Shown piece by piece: positions 1 through 6,888 of a stretch of DNA of 8,806 nucleotides; position 1 is the first letter of the stretch; the number at the start of each line of letters is the position of its first letter. The stretch covers positions 1 to 8,806 of the forward strand of contig JAGPVI010000293.1 in assembly GCA_018067115.1 (NCBI GenBank), in the 5' to 3' direction. The notes under the pieces are model-generated. The model ran no database searches and was not told the origin of the DNA. It worked only from the letters and a program-made list of their open reading frames with translations. The stretch is from Bizionia sp. Lineage in GTDB: Bacteria; Bacteroidota; Bacteroidia; Flavobacteriales; Flavobacteriaceae. Position numbers and translations under genes: made by a program.

Positions 1-113
1 ATATTTTATTTAAGAACCTAAATAGATGAACACAATGTAATAAAAAAATTAAATTTGAAAAAATATCTTCTCCTATTCTACCTGTATTTAGTATAATATA
101 ATGTACCTTAACC

Positions 114-152
114 ATGAGTGATAACTCTAATTACTTTTTAATTTCTTTGTAA
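114..152 (+). other. possible 12-codon leader reading frame
   Basis: An ATG at 114 opens a 12-codon frame (MSDNSNYFLISL) whose TAA stop at 150-152 directly abuts the ATG of the membrane-protein gene at 153. The TAAATG arrangement would allow translational coupling. In a leader this AT-rich, so short a frame can easily arise by chance, and nothing shows that it is translated. The rest of 1-113 holds no gene or clear signal that I can support, apart from a TATAAT-like string near 92-97. Confidence 0.2.
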
Positions 153-887
153 ATGAGCAAAATATACCACAATACTTTAAAGATTATTATAAACTCTAAA
201 GGTATTGATATTCTGTTTTTTATCACTTTTATGGTTACTGTAGTTGTAAGTTTAACGATGGATCAAAGTCGATTACTATTTATTTTACCTCTTGTAATTA
301 TAACCATCGTTTTAAAATACTTAAGTTATAATACTATTAAAATCAATAAGTTATTCATTCTTTCTGCACTACTATTAATCGTTTCTGACATCCTATCGTT
401 ACAAAACTTTATAAATAACTTTATTTGGATCGCACTGCTTACATCTTCGTATCTCATTTGTTTAATTGTAATACTAAAAAAATATTTAACTAAGGCAAAA
501 ATGAAATCCCTCTTTTCGCTATCTTTAGTTATTGCTATTTTATTAGTGACCTATATTATTTATGCAATCCTTGACCTTCTCATTAACAATATCTCAAATC
601 ATCTTATTATTTATACTGTTTTAGTCGCTTTATGCTTATTTGTATATGCGATTACTTTTGCTATGGTTTATATAAGTGATAAGTATATCAATGGGCCTGT
701 TTTATTAGCTTCCGGTATTTTTAATATATTCCAAATTACATTGTCATCTATTAATGAATTCTTTTTCTATAATAGAACATTTACAGTCGTTATAGTAATT
801 TGCCATATCTTATCCGTATACCTTTTTATGAAATTTATCGCAGAAGCTAAGGTTGTTGATATTATTGAAATAGGGGATGATTTATAA
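153..887 (+). CDS. polytopic membrane protein, YhhN/TMEM86-like
   Basis: This 244-residue protein is almost entirely hydrophobic, with about eight likely transmembrane segments (near residues 18-35, 40-58, 66-83, 89-109, 118-140, 150-174, 182-200 and 210-229) and a short acidic C-terminal tail (EIGDDL). Length, helix number and the pattern around residues 70-80 (ALLLIVSDI) resemble the YhhN family, whose animal members (TMEM86) hydrolyse lysoplasmalogen. By a rough eye alignment, Asp79 matches the first conserved membrane Asp. The second family Asp (usual SD, near residue 195 here) appears to be replaced by an aliphatic residue, so lysoplasmalogenase activity should not be assumed. ATG 153 is the first start that keeps the whole first helix. 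The gene stands alone on the + strand, convergent with the helicase gene. The coding region is secure; the family call is tentative. Confidence 0.6.
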   Translation: MSKIYHNTLKIIINSKGIDILFFITFMVTVVVSLTMDQSRLLFILPLVIITIVLKYLSYNTIKINKLFILSALLLIVSDILSLQNFINNFIWIALLTSSYLICLIVILKKYLTKAKMKSLFSLSLVIAILLVTYIIYAILDLLINNISNHLIIYTVLVALCLFVYAITFAMVYISDKYINGPVLLASGIFNIFQITLSSINEFFFYNRTFTVVIVICHILSVYLFMKFIAEAKVVDIIEIGDDL

Positions 888-917
888 AAAAAAGAGGATA
901 ACTATAATGCTATCCTC
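886..917 (-). terminator. intrinsic terminator of the helicase gene (possibly bidirectional)
   Basis: GAGGATA at 894-900 pairs with TATCCTC at 911-917 around a 10-nt loop. Read on the minus strand, the hairpin is followed by eight T residues (the A run at 886-893), and it lies 31 bases past the helicase stop. This is a good rho-independent terminator for the helicase. On the + strand the same hairpin is followed only by a weaker TTATTAAT tail, but it may also end the membrane-protein transcript. Confidence 0.75.
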
Positions 918-947
918 CTTATTAATACGTTTACTAGTTAGTTCCCC

Positions 948-2291
948 TTATTTCTTCTTACCTTTTTTTTTAGTAGCATCTTCTTTTAACGTTTCCGATC
1001 CCGTTTCTGCTAAATAATTAGCTAATAGTTTATCAACCAGTTCTTCTTTTGTTAAATGATGAAAAATCGTTTTTATCTGCGCTTTAAAATCTTCTGAAAC
1101 ATCGCGATTCGGTTTCATTTTAAATATTTTTTTCGCCCATATTAAACCGTTATTTTCTTCAATACTTTGAGCGTCTGCTTTTTTAAATTCAGTAAAACTA
1201 ATCCCTAATTCATTTTCGAAATCGGCGATATCCTGAACTTCTTCCTGTTGTAAAATAGTTAGAGACAAACCTGTTGCTCCTGCCCTAGCCGTTCGTCCGC
1301 TTCTATGCACATACGCATCGTAAGTATCCGGTAAGTGATAATTAACAACGTAAGACACCTCTTTTACATCAATTCCACGCGCTGCTAAATCTGTAGCGAC
1401 TAGAATATCAATATGGCCTTCTCTAAATTGCCCCATAATACGATCGCGAATGCCCTGGGTTAAACTCCCGTGAATAGCGCCCGATGAGAATTTATTCTTC
1501 GCTAAATTTTTTGCTAATTTATTAACTGCTGCTTTGGTTTTACAAAATATAATACCGCGTTGGCCAGCTTTCGAATTTATAAAATGAAGTAATACATCTA
1601 ACTTTTCAATAGGCTCTACAACCACATAGTGATGATCGATACCTTGATGACCCATTGTAGCCATATCGGCTTCAATTTGAACCACGTGTTTGGACATATA
1701 ATTTTGAACCAATTGCTTGATGGTTCCAGGCATAGTAGCCGTAAACAATAAAGTTCTTCTCGTTTTTGGCGTGTCTTTTAAAATGGAATCGACTTCGTCT
1801 TTTAAAGCACTAATCATTTCATCAGCTTCATCCAATACCAAATACTTTAAGTCTTTAATAGAAACAGCACCACGCTTTATTAAATCCACCAAACGCCCTG
1901 GTGTTGCCACCACAATATGTGTTGGATTTTTTAAACGTTCTATCTGTGGTTTTATAGGAATTCCTCCACATACAGAAGCAATTGAAAGTTCTGGACTGTT
2001 TTTGGCGAAAGCTTCTAAATTGGCGAATATTTGTTGGCCTAATTCTCTTGTTGGTGCTAAAATTAATGCCTGAACGGCTGTGTTTTCAACATCCATTAAC
2101 TGCAATAAAGGCAAACCGAAAGCCGCTGTTTTTCCGGTTCCTGTTTTTGCTAAAACGACCACATCTTCTTTTTGATTGAGAATAACCGGAATCGCTTTTT
2201 CTTGAACATCTGTAGGAACAGAAATTTCTAAATCGATTAAACTTTTCTGTAATTGGTTATTAATCCCTAAATCTGAAAACTGTTTTAACAT
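948..2291 (-). CDS. DEAD-box ATP-dependent RNA helicase
   Basis: Cytoplasmic ATP-dependent RNA unwinding enzyme of superfamily 2, acting in ribosome assembly or RNA turnover. Numbered from ATG 2291 (447 aa), the motifs are complete: Q motif (residues 5-30, F..LG to TDVQ), Walker A AKTGTGKT (48-55), PTRELGQQ (80-87), TPGRLVD (130-136), DEAD (154-157), motif III as TAT rather than the usual SAT (184-186), GIIFCKT (246-252), ATDLAARGID (299-308) and HRSGRTARAG (329-338). After the two RecA domains there is only a short tail of about 90 residues ending in a lysine-rich stretch (KKKGKKK), so it is a minimal helicase without a DbpA or CsdA RNA-binding domain. The frame can be extended to a TTG at 2309, but that TTG overlaps a perfect -7 element, so ATG 2291 is preferred. 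The family is clear; I cannot assign a specific subfamily symbol. Confidence 0.95.
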   Translation of the reverse strand: MLKQFSDLGINNQLQKSLIDLEISVPTDVQEKAIPVILNQKEDVVVLAKTGTGKTAAFGLPLLQLMDVENTAVQALILAPTRELGQQIFANLEAFAKNSPELSIASVCGGIPIKPQIERLKNPTHIVVATPGRLVDLIKRGAVSIKDLKYLVLDEADEMISALKDEVDSILKDTPKTRRTLLFTATMPGTIKQLVQNYMSKHVVQIEADMATMGHQGIDHHYVVVEPIEKLDVLLHFINSKAGQRGIIFCKTKAAVNKLAKNLAKNKFSSGAIHGSLTQGIRDRIMGQFREGHIDILVATDLAARGIDVKEVSYVVNYHLPDTYDAYVHRSGRTARAGATGLSLTILQQEEVQDIADFENELGISFTEFKKADAQSIEENNGLIWAKKIFKMKPNRDVSEDFKAQIKTIFHHLTKEELVDKLLANYLAETGSETLKEDATKKKGKKK

Positions 2292-2306
2292 AAAATTATT
2301 TTTGTA

Positions 2307-2314
2307 CAAAGATA
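2307..2314 (-). promoter_or_regulatory. -7 promoter element of the helicase gene
   Basis: On the minus strand this reads TATCTTTG, an exact match to the Bacteroidota -7 consensus TAnnTTTG. I see no convincing TTTG -33 box at the expected spacing. Transcription would start around 2300, giving a leader of about 10 nt before ATG 2291 and excluding the upstream TTG as a start codon. Confidence 0.55.
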
Positions 2315-2416
2315 ATCACACTTTTATAAGGAATACCTTGAATTGGATTTGTTATTTACTTTTATTGCCTGTTTTTATTCTAGACGTATATTTATACTGC
2401 ACTTAAAATAGAGCAG

Positions 2417-3424
2417 CTATTCATTTAATTCTTTCATTATTTCTGAAAACAATTCGTAAGAACGAATGCGGTCTTTAATATCGTAAATATTAGTAACTGC
2501 AATAAGTTCGTCGGCTTCCGTTTTAGTAATAAATTCTTGTATTTGCTCCTTAACAGTAGCTTTACTACCAATAAAAGAATACTTCAACATTTGATGAATC
2601 TGTGGGTGTTGTAAAATCTCCTCATATTCTTCAGTCATTGCTGTTGGCGGTTGTACAAAATCCCGTTTACCGGTAAATATTCCTAAAATCATTCTAATTA
2701 AAGAGGTTGATAACGCTTGAGCTTCCTCATCGGTATCTGCCACAATAATATTCACACCCGCCATAACATACGGTTTCGCTAAAAACTCTGATGGTTGAAA
2801 TTCCTTACGGTAAATAGCAATAGCATCCCACAAATGGGTGGTTGCAAAATGACTAGCAAAAGAATACGGCAATCCTTTTTTAGCTGCTAAATGTGCACTA
2901 TCGGTACTAGAGCCTAAAATATAAACAGGCACATCTACGCCTTCTGCCACTGTGGCACGAACTTTAGATTTTGCATTCTCTAGAGAAAAATAGTTTTGAA
3001 TTTTCTCCAATTCACTCGGAAATGACTGTGCAGCTTGCATAAAATCTGACCGAATGGCTTGCGCGGTTTCTCTGTCGGTTCCTGGTGCTCTTCCCAAACC
3101 TAAATCAATTCGGTTGGGATATAACGAGCCTAGCGTTCCAAACTGTTCTGCAATAATTAACGGGGAATGGTTGGGTAGCATAATACCACCAGAACCTATG
3201 CGCAGTGTTTTTGTACCGCCAGCAACATAGCCTATTAGCACAGAAGTGGCGCTACTAGCAATATTAGACGAATTATGATGCTCTGCCAACCAATAGCGTG
3301 TATAGCCAAAAGTCTCGGCGTTTTGTGCCAATTCAAGAGCGTTATTAAAAGTTTGTTTAAGTGTATAACCTTCTGAAACTAAAGCAAGGTCTAATATAGA
3401 ATATGCAGTATGTGATGTTTTCAT
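2417..3424 (-). CDS. yhbW: LLM-class flavin-dependent monooxygenase, YhbW type
   Basis: A 335-residue soluble protein of the bacterial luciferase-like (LLM) superfamily, which uses reduced FMN and oxygen to oxidise organic substrates in the cytoplasm. It has the same length as E. coli YhbW as I remember it and shares the hallmark blocks: SILDLALVSEG near the N-terminus, RYWLAEHHN (43-51), GSGGIMLPNHSPL (77-89), AEQFGTL (92-98), RIDLGLGRAPGTD (105-117) and YILGSSTDSAHLAA (168-181). The ATG at 3424 matches the family start. The physiological substrate of this subgroup is unknown, and the neighbours do not reveal it. The helicase lies 125 bases downstream with its own promoter, and I see no strong terminator between them, so readthrough is possible. 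Confidence 0.93.
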   Translation of the reverse strand: MKTSHTAYSILDLALVSEGYTLKQTFNNALELAQNAETFGYTRYWLAEHHNSSNIASSATSVLIGYVAGGTKTLRIGSGGIMLPNHSPLIIAEQFGTLGSLYPNRIDLGLGRAPGTDRETAQAIRSDFMQAAQSFPSELEKIQNYFSLENAKSKVRATVAEGVDVPVYILGSSTDSAHLAAKKGLPYSFASHFATTHLWDAIAIYRKEFQPSEFLAKPYVMAGVNIIVADTDEEAQALSTSLIRMILGIFTGKRDFVQPPTAMTEEYEEILQHPQIHQMLKYSFIGSKATVKEQIQEFITKTEADELIAVTNIYDIKDRIRSYELFSEIMKELNE

Positions 3425-3469
3425 AAAATATAGAGCGTTCTAAAATTTAAGGTGAAATCTAATCAGGAT

Positions 3470-3502
3470 AAAAAATAACACAGACTATTTTAATCTGTTG
3501 TT
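3470..3502 (-). terminator. candidate intrinsic terminator downstream of the MFS transporter gene
   Basis: AACACAGA at 3477-3484 pairs, with one bulged base, with TCTGT-T-GTT at 3494-3502 around a 9-nt loop. On the minus strand the hairpin is followed by an A and then six T residues (A run 3470-3475). It lies about 170 bases past the transporter stop and just ahead of the monooxygenase gene, so it would separate the two units. The stem is AT-rich, hence moderate confidence. A second imperfect hairpin, CTATTCTC (3516-3523) with GAGA..ATAG (3536-3545), lies beside it without a T tail. Confidence 0.4.
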
Positions 3503-3670
3503 CTAAAAAGAGTTTCTATTCTCAAGATTAACAATGAGAAAATAGTGGCATCTTCATTTAATATTTCAGCAAATTTAAGGCTTTAGTTTGTTAATTTTTG
3601 CCAAGACAACTCATAAAAAGTGCTTCTGAATTTAGCAATTACTATGGCGTAATTAAATATAAACGAATGA

Positions 3671-4861
3671 TTAAACCTTTCTATCTTTTCCAACTGCTAC
3701 TCCCATTGAAAGTTTAAAAACGGCAAGAACCATTAATAAAATTAAAGCATAATTCCATTCGTGCGTAAAATCGTAAAGGACTCCAACAATAAACGGCCCC
3801 GTTGCAGCAATAAAATAGCCAATAGACTGTACAATTCCCGACAATTCTGCAGCTGTTTCGGCATCATTAGAGCGTAACACTATAAGCAATAAAGCCAGTC
3901 CAAATGTTCCACCAACAGACATCCCTATAAGTCCTGCCCAAAGCTCTACCAATCCAATACCTGGAATCATTAACCCTATTAAAGCAATGAATTCTAGAGC
4001 AACTAAAGCAATAGCCACCAAACGCTGATCTTTTCTAGAACCGGCCCAAATAGGAATAAATATAGCCCCAATAATACCGGTGGCTTGCGATAAAGAAAGC
4101 ATCCATCCTGCATAGGAAGCGTCGAATCCGCGGTCGATAAGTATAGCCGGTAACCACGCCAAAACCACATAAAAAGTTAAGGATTGAAGTCCCATATACA
4201 GTGCTAATTTCCAAACCAATAGCGAGCCAGAGAGTTTCTTCATTGCTACTTTAAAACTTCTGCGTGGTGGCGTACGGTTAATACGTTTTATATTAGGAAT
4301 CCAAATAATTACTGCTATAACGGCTAAAACAGCCCATACGCCCAGTGATCCTCTCCACCCCAAGTTTAGTTCTTTTGCCAATGGAATACTTAAACCCGCC
4401 GCAAAAGCAGCGCCCAAAGACATAATTCCAGAGTATAAACTAGTTACAAGTCCCGCTTTGTGCGGAAAGTTTCTTTTAATTAATGCTGGAATCAATACAT
4501 TTCCAAAAGCAATGGCCACACCCAGTAAAATGGTGCCTAAATACAATTCAAAAACACCACCTAAAGAACGAATTATAATACCACTAGTTAGTAAAATTAA
4601 CGCCCCCAAAAGTGTGTTTCCAATACCGAAACGCTTTGTAAACAACGGTGTAATTGTTGAAATAACACCGAATGCTATTAAAGGTAAAGTGGTGAGCAAT
4701 CCTAATAAAGTATCTGAAAGCCCAACATCTTGACGTATCATATCTATTAACGGCCCAATACTAGAAAGTGCTGGTCTTAAATTTATGGCTACAAATAAAA
4801 TCCCTACTAGTAATAGCGTTCGCGAGGCTTTATTCAGTCCGTTTTCATCTTGTTTGTTCAT
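3671..4861 (-). CDS. MFS transporter, CynX/NimT family
   Basis: Inner-membrane major facilitator superfamily permease of the CynX (cyanate) / NimT (2-nitroimidazole) branch, 396 aa from ATG 4861. Family signatures are clear: INLRPALSSIGPLI in the first helix (26-39), GLLTTLPLIAFG (54-65), GNVLIPALIKRNFP (120-133) and about twelve hydrophobic helices, with a basic cytoplasmic stretch (IKRINRTPPRR) between the two six-helix halves. Real substrates vary in this family and no cyanase or nitroimidazole gene is nearby, so I do not assign cyanate. The frame stays open to an ATG at 4909, adding MKDSNRALKRPIFLYI. That segment is encoded by an 8-bp hairpin, and the known family members begin shortly before the first helix, so 4861 looks the better start. 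The gene stands alone between two terminator-like hairpins. Confidence 0.9.
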   Translation of the reverse strand: MNKQDENGLNKASRTLLLVGILFVAINLRPALSSIGPLIDMIRQDVGLSDTLLGLLTTLPLIAFGVISTITPLFTKRFGIGNTLLGALILLTSGIIIRSLGGVFELYLGTILLGVAIAFGNVLIPALIKRNFPHKAGLVTSLYSGIMSLGAAFAAGLSIPLAKELNLGWRGSLGVWAVLAVIAVIIWIPNIKRINRTPPRRSFKVAMKKLSGSLLVWKLALYMGLQSLTFYVVLAWLPAILIDRGFDASYAGWMLSLSQATGIIGAIFIPIWAGSRKDQRLVAIALVALEFIALIGLMIPGIGLVELWAGLIGMSVGGTFGLALLLIVLRSNDAETAAELSGIVQSIGYFIAATGPFIVGVLYDFTHEWNYALILLMVLAVFKLSMGVAVGKDRKV

Positions 4862-4874
4862 AATATATAAAAAT

Positions 4875-4896
4875 ATCGGACGTTTTAGCGCCCGAT
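4875..4896 (-). promoter_or_regulatory. leader hairpin directly upstream of the MFS transporter
   Basis: ATCGGACG (4875-4882) and CGCCCGAT (4889-4896) form an 8-bp stem (one G-U pair in the minus-strand RNA) with a 6-nt loop. On the minus strand it is followed by ATTTTTATAT and then the ATG at 4861. It is unusually GC-rich for this leader and looks like a weak terminator or attenuator, or a structure controlling initiation. If translation starts at ATG 4909 the hairpin would instead lie within codons 5-12. Confidence 0.4.
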
Positions 4897-5144
4897 TACT
4901 ATCTTTCATTTCTAGCTACTCCTCTTTATATACACTTCCATAACTCTTGAAAAACAGTGACCAATTGACGTATTTAAGCGCCAATAATTTTTAGGGAACA
5001 CACGCGCCCAAGTTTACAAGAATTTATAGTGATTGGATATAAAACGGATTGATAACAATAATTAGCAAAAGTAGTGGATTGTTTTGAGAGCAGCTGAATT
5101 TCATTTCTTATAGTTTTGTGAAATTAATCCTGAAATAGGAAAGG

Positions 5145-5165
5145 TTTCAAAATTATAATTTGAAA
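5145..5165. repeat. imperfect palindrome, possible operator
   Basis: TTTCAAA (5145-5151) and TTTGAAA (5159-5165) are exact inverted 7-bp arms around ATTATAA. The left arm overlaps the minus-strand TAATTTTG at 5155-5148, so a repressor bound here could block a promoter reading toward the transporter. AT-rich palindromes arise by chance, so this is only a candidate. Confidence 0.25.
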
Positions 5166-5254
5166 GTAATTGTACTGCACAGGATTGCTAGTATTTACCT
5201 AAAATAGTAAAGAGCTTCTGGGTGTGTTTCGTGGCGATCGTCTTTTTATAATAC

Positions 5255-5284
5255 AAAAAAACCTTGTAAATAAAAGCACAGGTT
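5255..5284 (-). terminator. intrinsic terminator downstream of the FAD oxidoreductase gene
   Basis: On the minus strand AACCTGT (5284-5278) pairs with ACAAGGTT (5267-5260), with a single bulged base, around a 10-nt loop, and is followed by an uninterrupted T run (A run 5255-5261, partly shared with the stem). It lies about 75 bases past the stop codon of the FAD oxidoreductase and would end that transcript before the transporter. Confidence 0.6.
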
Positions 5285-5360
5285 ACCCACAAGCTAATTA
5301 TACAAGATTTTTTATGCGTTCATTTTATGTTGTGTAAAACACAAGCATCAACACTTAATA

Positions 5361-6746
5361 TCAAGGTTTTATATTCTGATTTACCCTAAATAAATTCTCT
5401 GGATCATACGCTTTTTTAATTTTTACCAATCTATCATAATTGTGTTTATAGCTAGCTTTAACACGTTCTTGACCTTCCTCCATCATAAAATTAGAATACG
5501 CGCCGCCCGCAGAATAGGGATGTAATGCATCGTAATATTCTTTACACCAATCGGTAATTTTATCGGCATCTTTAGCATTAGGACTAACACCAACAATAAC
5601 ACCGGCATATTTAGCATCGCGATACGCCCAAGGGGTTTCTGTCGCTCCCACCCTGCTAGCTGCACCAGTAATTGGATATAAGTGCATCTGGGATAGTGAC
5701 GTAGGAATTGCAGATCCAAATTTTAAATGTTGGGCGGTTATTTTAGGTGTTAACGCGTTAAAAAAATCGGCCCTCCAATACCATTGCAGTCCTGCGGGTA
5801 GTAAACCATCGAATAAGGTTTGTAAGGCTGGATATGGCATTTCTCCCACATGAGCGAACACAGGATTTAGGTCTAGTACGGGTTTAAATATTTTTTCAAA
5901 TTTTTCGGGATCACCAACATAACACCACACAATTCCACAGAATTTTTTATTATGGAGATGCTCTGGAAATGGAGATTCTGGTATTACCATTGTGGCTATA
6001 AAACCATTTAAATCTTCTGTTGCTTCTTGAATAAATGTATCGTACCACGCCATTATTTCTTCCACGCGTTCAATAGGCCATAAAGTTGGACCACCAATAA
6101 GCATCTTGACAGGATGGGATTGAAATGTAAAGGACGTTACCACTCCAAAATTACCACCACCACCACGAATAGCCCAAAACAAATCGGTGTTTTCGTTAGC
6201 ATTTACGGTAACAAAAGAGCCATCTGCTAAAACCATTTCTGCTTCCAATAAATTATCTATGGTTAGCCCATATTTTCGCGACAAATAACCAACACCGCCT
6301 CCTAGAGTCAATCCACCAACACCAGTACTAGAAATCATACCCGAAGGTATTGCTAAACCAAACTCGTGCGTGGCTTGATCGACTTCGTTCCAAATATTTC
6401 CACCACCCACTTTTACGGTATTATTAGACGTATTCACATTCACAAATTTAATACCAGATAAGTCTATGATCAATCCGTCATTACAAAGCCCTAATCCGCC
6501 ACCATTATGTCCGCCGCCTCTAATAGCTACCAACACATTATTATCTCTTGCAAAATTTACCGCAGTCATTACATCGTCCGCATTTTGACACATAGCGAAT
6601 AATCCAGGGTGTTTATCAATCATAGCGTTATACACTTTTCGTGTGTCATTATAGGCTGTATCACTAGGTGAAATAAGCTTGCCTTTTAATTGAGATTCGA
6701 AAGTTTTTATAATTTGGGGAGCGAGTTCTTTTATTGCGTTTTTCAT
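5361..6746 (-). CDS. FAD-linked oxidoreductase, berberine-bridge-like (PCMH + BBE domains)
   Basis: A 461-residue flavoprotein oxidase or dehydrogenase. The PCMH-type FAD-binding domain covers about residues 40-215 and carries AIRGGGHNGGG (74-84), where His80 is the expected covalent FAD attachment site, plus STGVGGLTLGGGVGYLSRKYG-type glycine-rich loop residues (140-160) and WAIRGGGGNFGVVTSF (191-206). The C-terminal BBE domain ends with YDPENLFRVNQNI (447-459). The Cys that gives a second flavin link in bicovalent members is not seen before the GVGG loop (SST instead), so single His attachment is likely. There is no signal peptide, so it should be cytoplasmic. Relatives oxidise sugars, alcohols or alkaloid-like substrates; the substrate here is unknown. 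The gene has a strong -7 element and tandem operator-like repeats upstream, next to an AraC-type regulator gene, so regulated expression is likely. Confidence 0.93.
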   Translation of the reverse strand: MKNAIKELAPQIIKTFESQLKGKLISPSDTAYNDTRKVYNAMIDKHPGLFAMCQNADDVMTAVNFARDNNVLVAIRGGGHNGGGLGLCNDGLIIDLSGIKFVNVNTSNNTVKVGGGNIWNEVDQATHEFGLAIPSGMISSTGVGGLTLGGGVGYLSRKYGLTIDNLLEAEMVLADGSFVTVNANENTDLFWAIRGGGGNFGVVTSFTFQSHPVKMLIGGPTLWPIERVEEIMAWYDTFIQEATEDLNGFIATMVIPESPFPEHLHNKKFCGIVWCYVGDPEKFEKIFKPVLDLNPVFAHVGEMPYPALQTLFDGLLPAGLQWYWRADFFNALTPKITAQHLKFGSAIPTSLSQMHLYPITGAASRVGATETPWAYRDAKYAGVIVGVSPNAKDADKITDWCKEYYDALHPYSAGGAYSNFMMEEGQERVKASYKHNYDRLVKIKKAYDPENLFRVNQNIKP

Positions 6747-6795
6747 CTTCTTGTATATTATTTAATGAGTAATAGAACTATTAATAGGTTCACAT

Positions 6796-6803
6796 CAAAA
6801 GTA
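6796..6803 (-). promoter_or_regulatory. -7 promoter element of the FAD oxidoreductase gene
   Basis: The minus strand reads TACTTTTG, an exact TAnnTTTG match, 49 bases before the start codon. A degenerate -33 box TTAG (6825-6822) lies 18 bases upstream and overlaps the proximal end of the tandem repeats. A weak -33 covered by an activator site is typical of AraC-activated promoters. Confidence 0.6.
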
Positions 6804-6821
6804 GACTAGAATATTATTTTA

Positions 6822-6863
6822 CTAATCTACATATAGACCAAACAAATATACTTTTAGACCAAA
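6822..6863 (-). promoter_or_regulatory. tandem 21-bp direct repeats, probable AraC-family operator
   Basis: Two abutting 21-bp units (6822-6842 and 6843-6863) match at 17 of 21 positions. On the minus strand each starts TTTGGTCTA, followed by a variable AT-rich core and then GTA-ATT-G. A 21-bp period is two helical turns, the usual spacing of the direct half-sites bound by AraC-family proteins. The proximal unit touches the poor -33 box of the FAD oxidoreductase promoter, and the regulator gene ends 26 bases upstream of the distal unit. A further GTCTA at 6806-6802, 32 bases (about three turns) from the one in the proximal unit, adjoins the -7 element and may be a partial site. I found no copy in the regulator/redoxin divergent region. 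Confidence 0.65.
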
Positions 6864-6888
6864 CACAATAAATACATATACCTCAAAA

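Larger units (their letters stand above)
4910..5360. other. 450-bp gene-free region between the transporter and the FAD oxidoreductase
   Basis: I see no credible coding region on either strand. The region holds the terminator near 5255-5284, a 21-bp imperfect palindrome at 5145-5165 and two exact TAnnTTTG matches on the minus strand (TACTTTTG at 5073-5066 and TAATTTTG at 5155-5148). Either could serve as the -7 element of the transporter promoter, with a leader of about 200-290 nt. Neither has a clear TTTG -33 partner, and such matches are not rare by chance in DNA this AT-rich. A small hairpin (TTGTGT 5330-5335 with ACACAA 5339-5344) follows the FAD gene stop. Confidence 0.5.

Noticed and set aside
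1717..2179. Plus-strand open frames inside the helicase gene
   Set aside because: They lie antisense to strongly conserved helicase motifs and show no protein-like pattern of their own.
2386..2397. GTATA..TATAC hairpin downstream of the monooxygenase gene as a terminator
   Set aside because: The stem is short and pure AT apart from one pair, the loop is only 2 nt, and no T run follows.
4458..4733. Plus-strand open frame of 91 codons inside the transporter gene
   Set aside because: It is the antisense shadow of conserved MFS helices, with no recognisable domain and no leader or promoter.
5027..5081. Loose repeats TAGTGATTGG (5027-5036) and TAGTGGATTG (5072-5081) as operator sites
   Set aside because: The match is imperfect, the 45-bp spacing has no clear meaning, and such strings are likely by chance in this composition.
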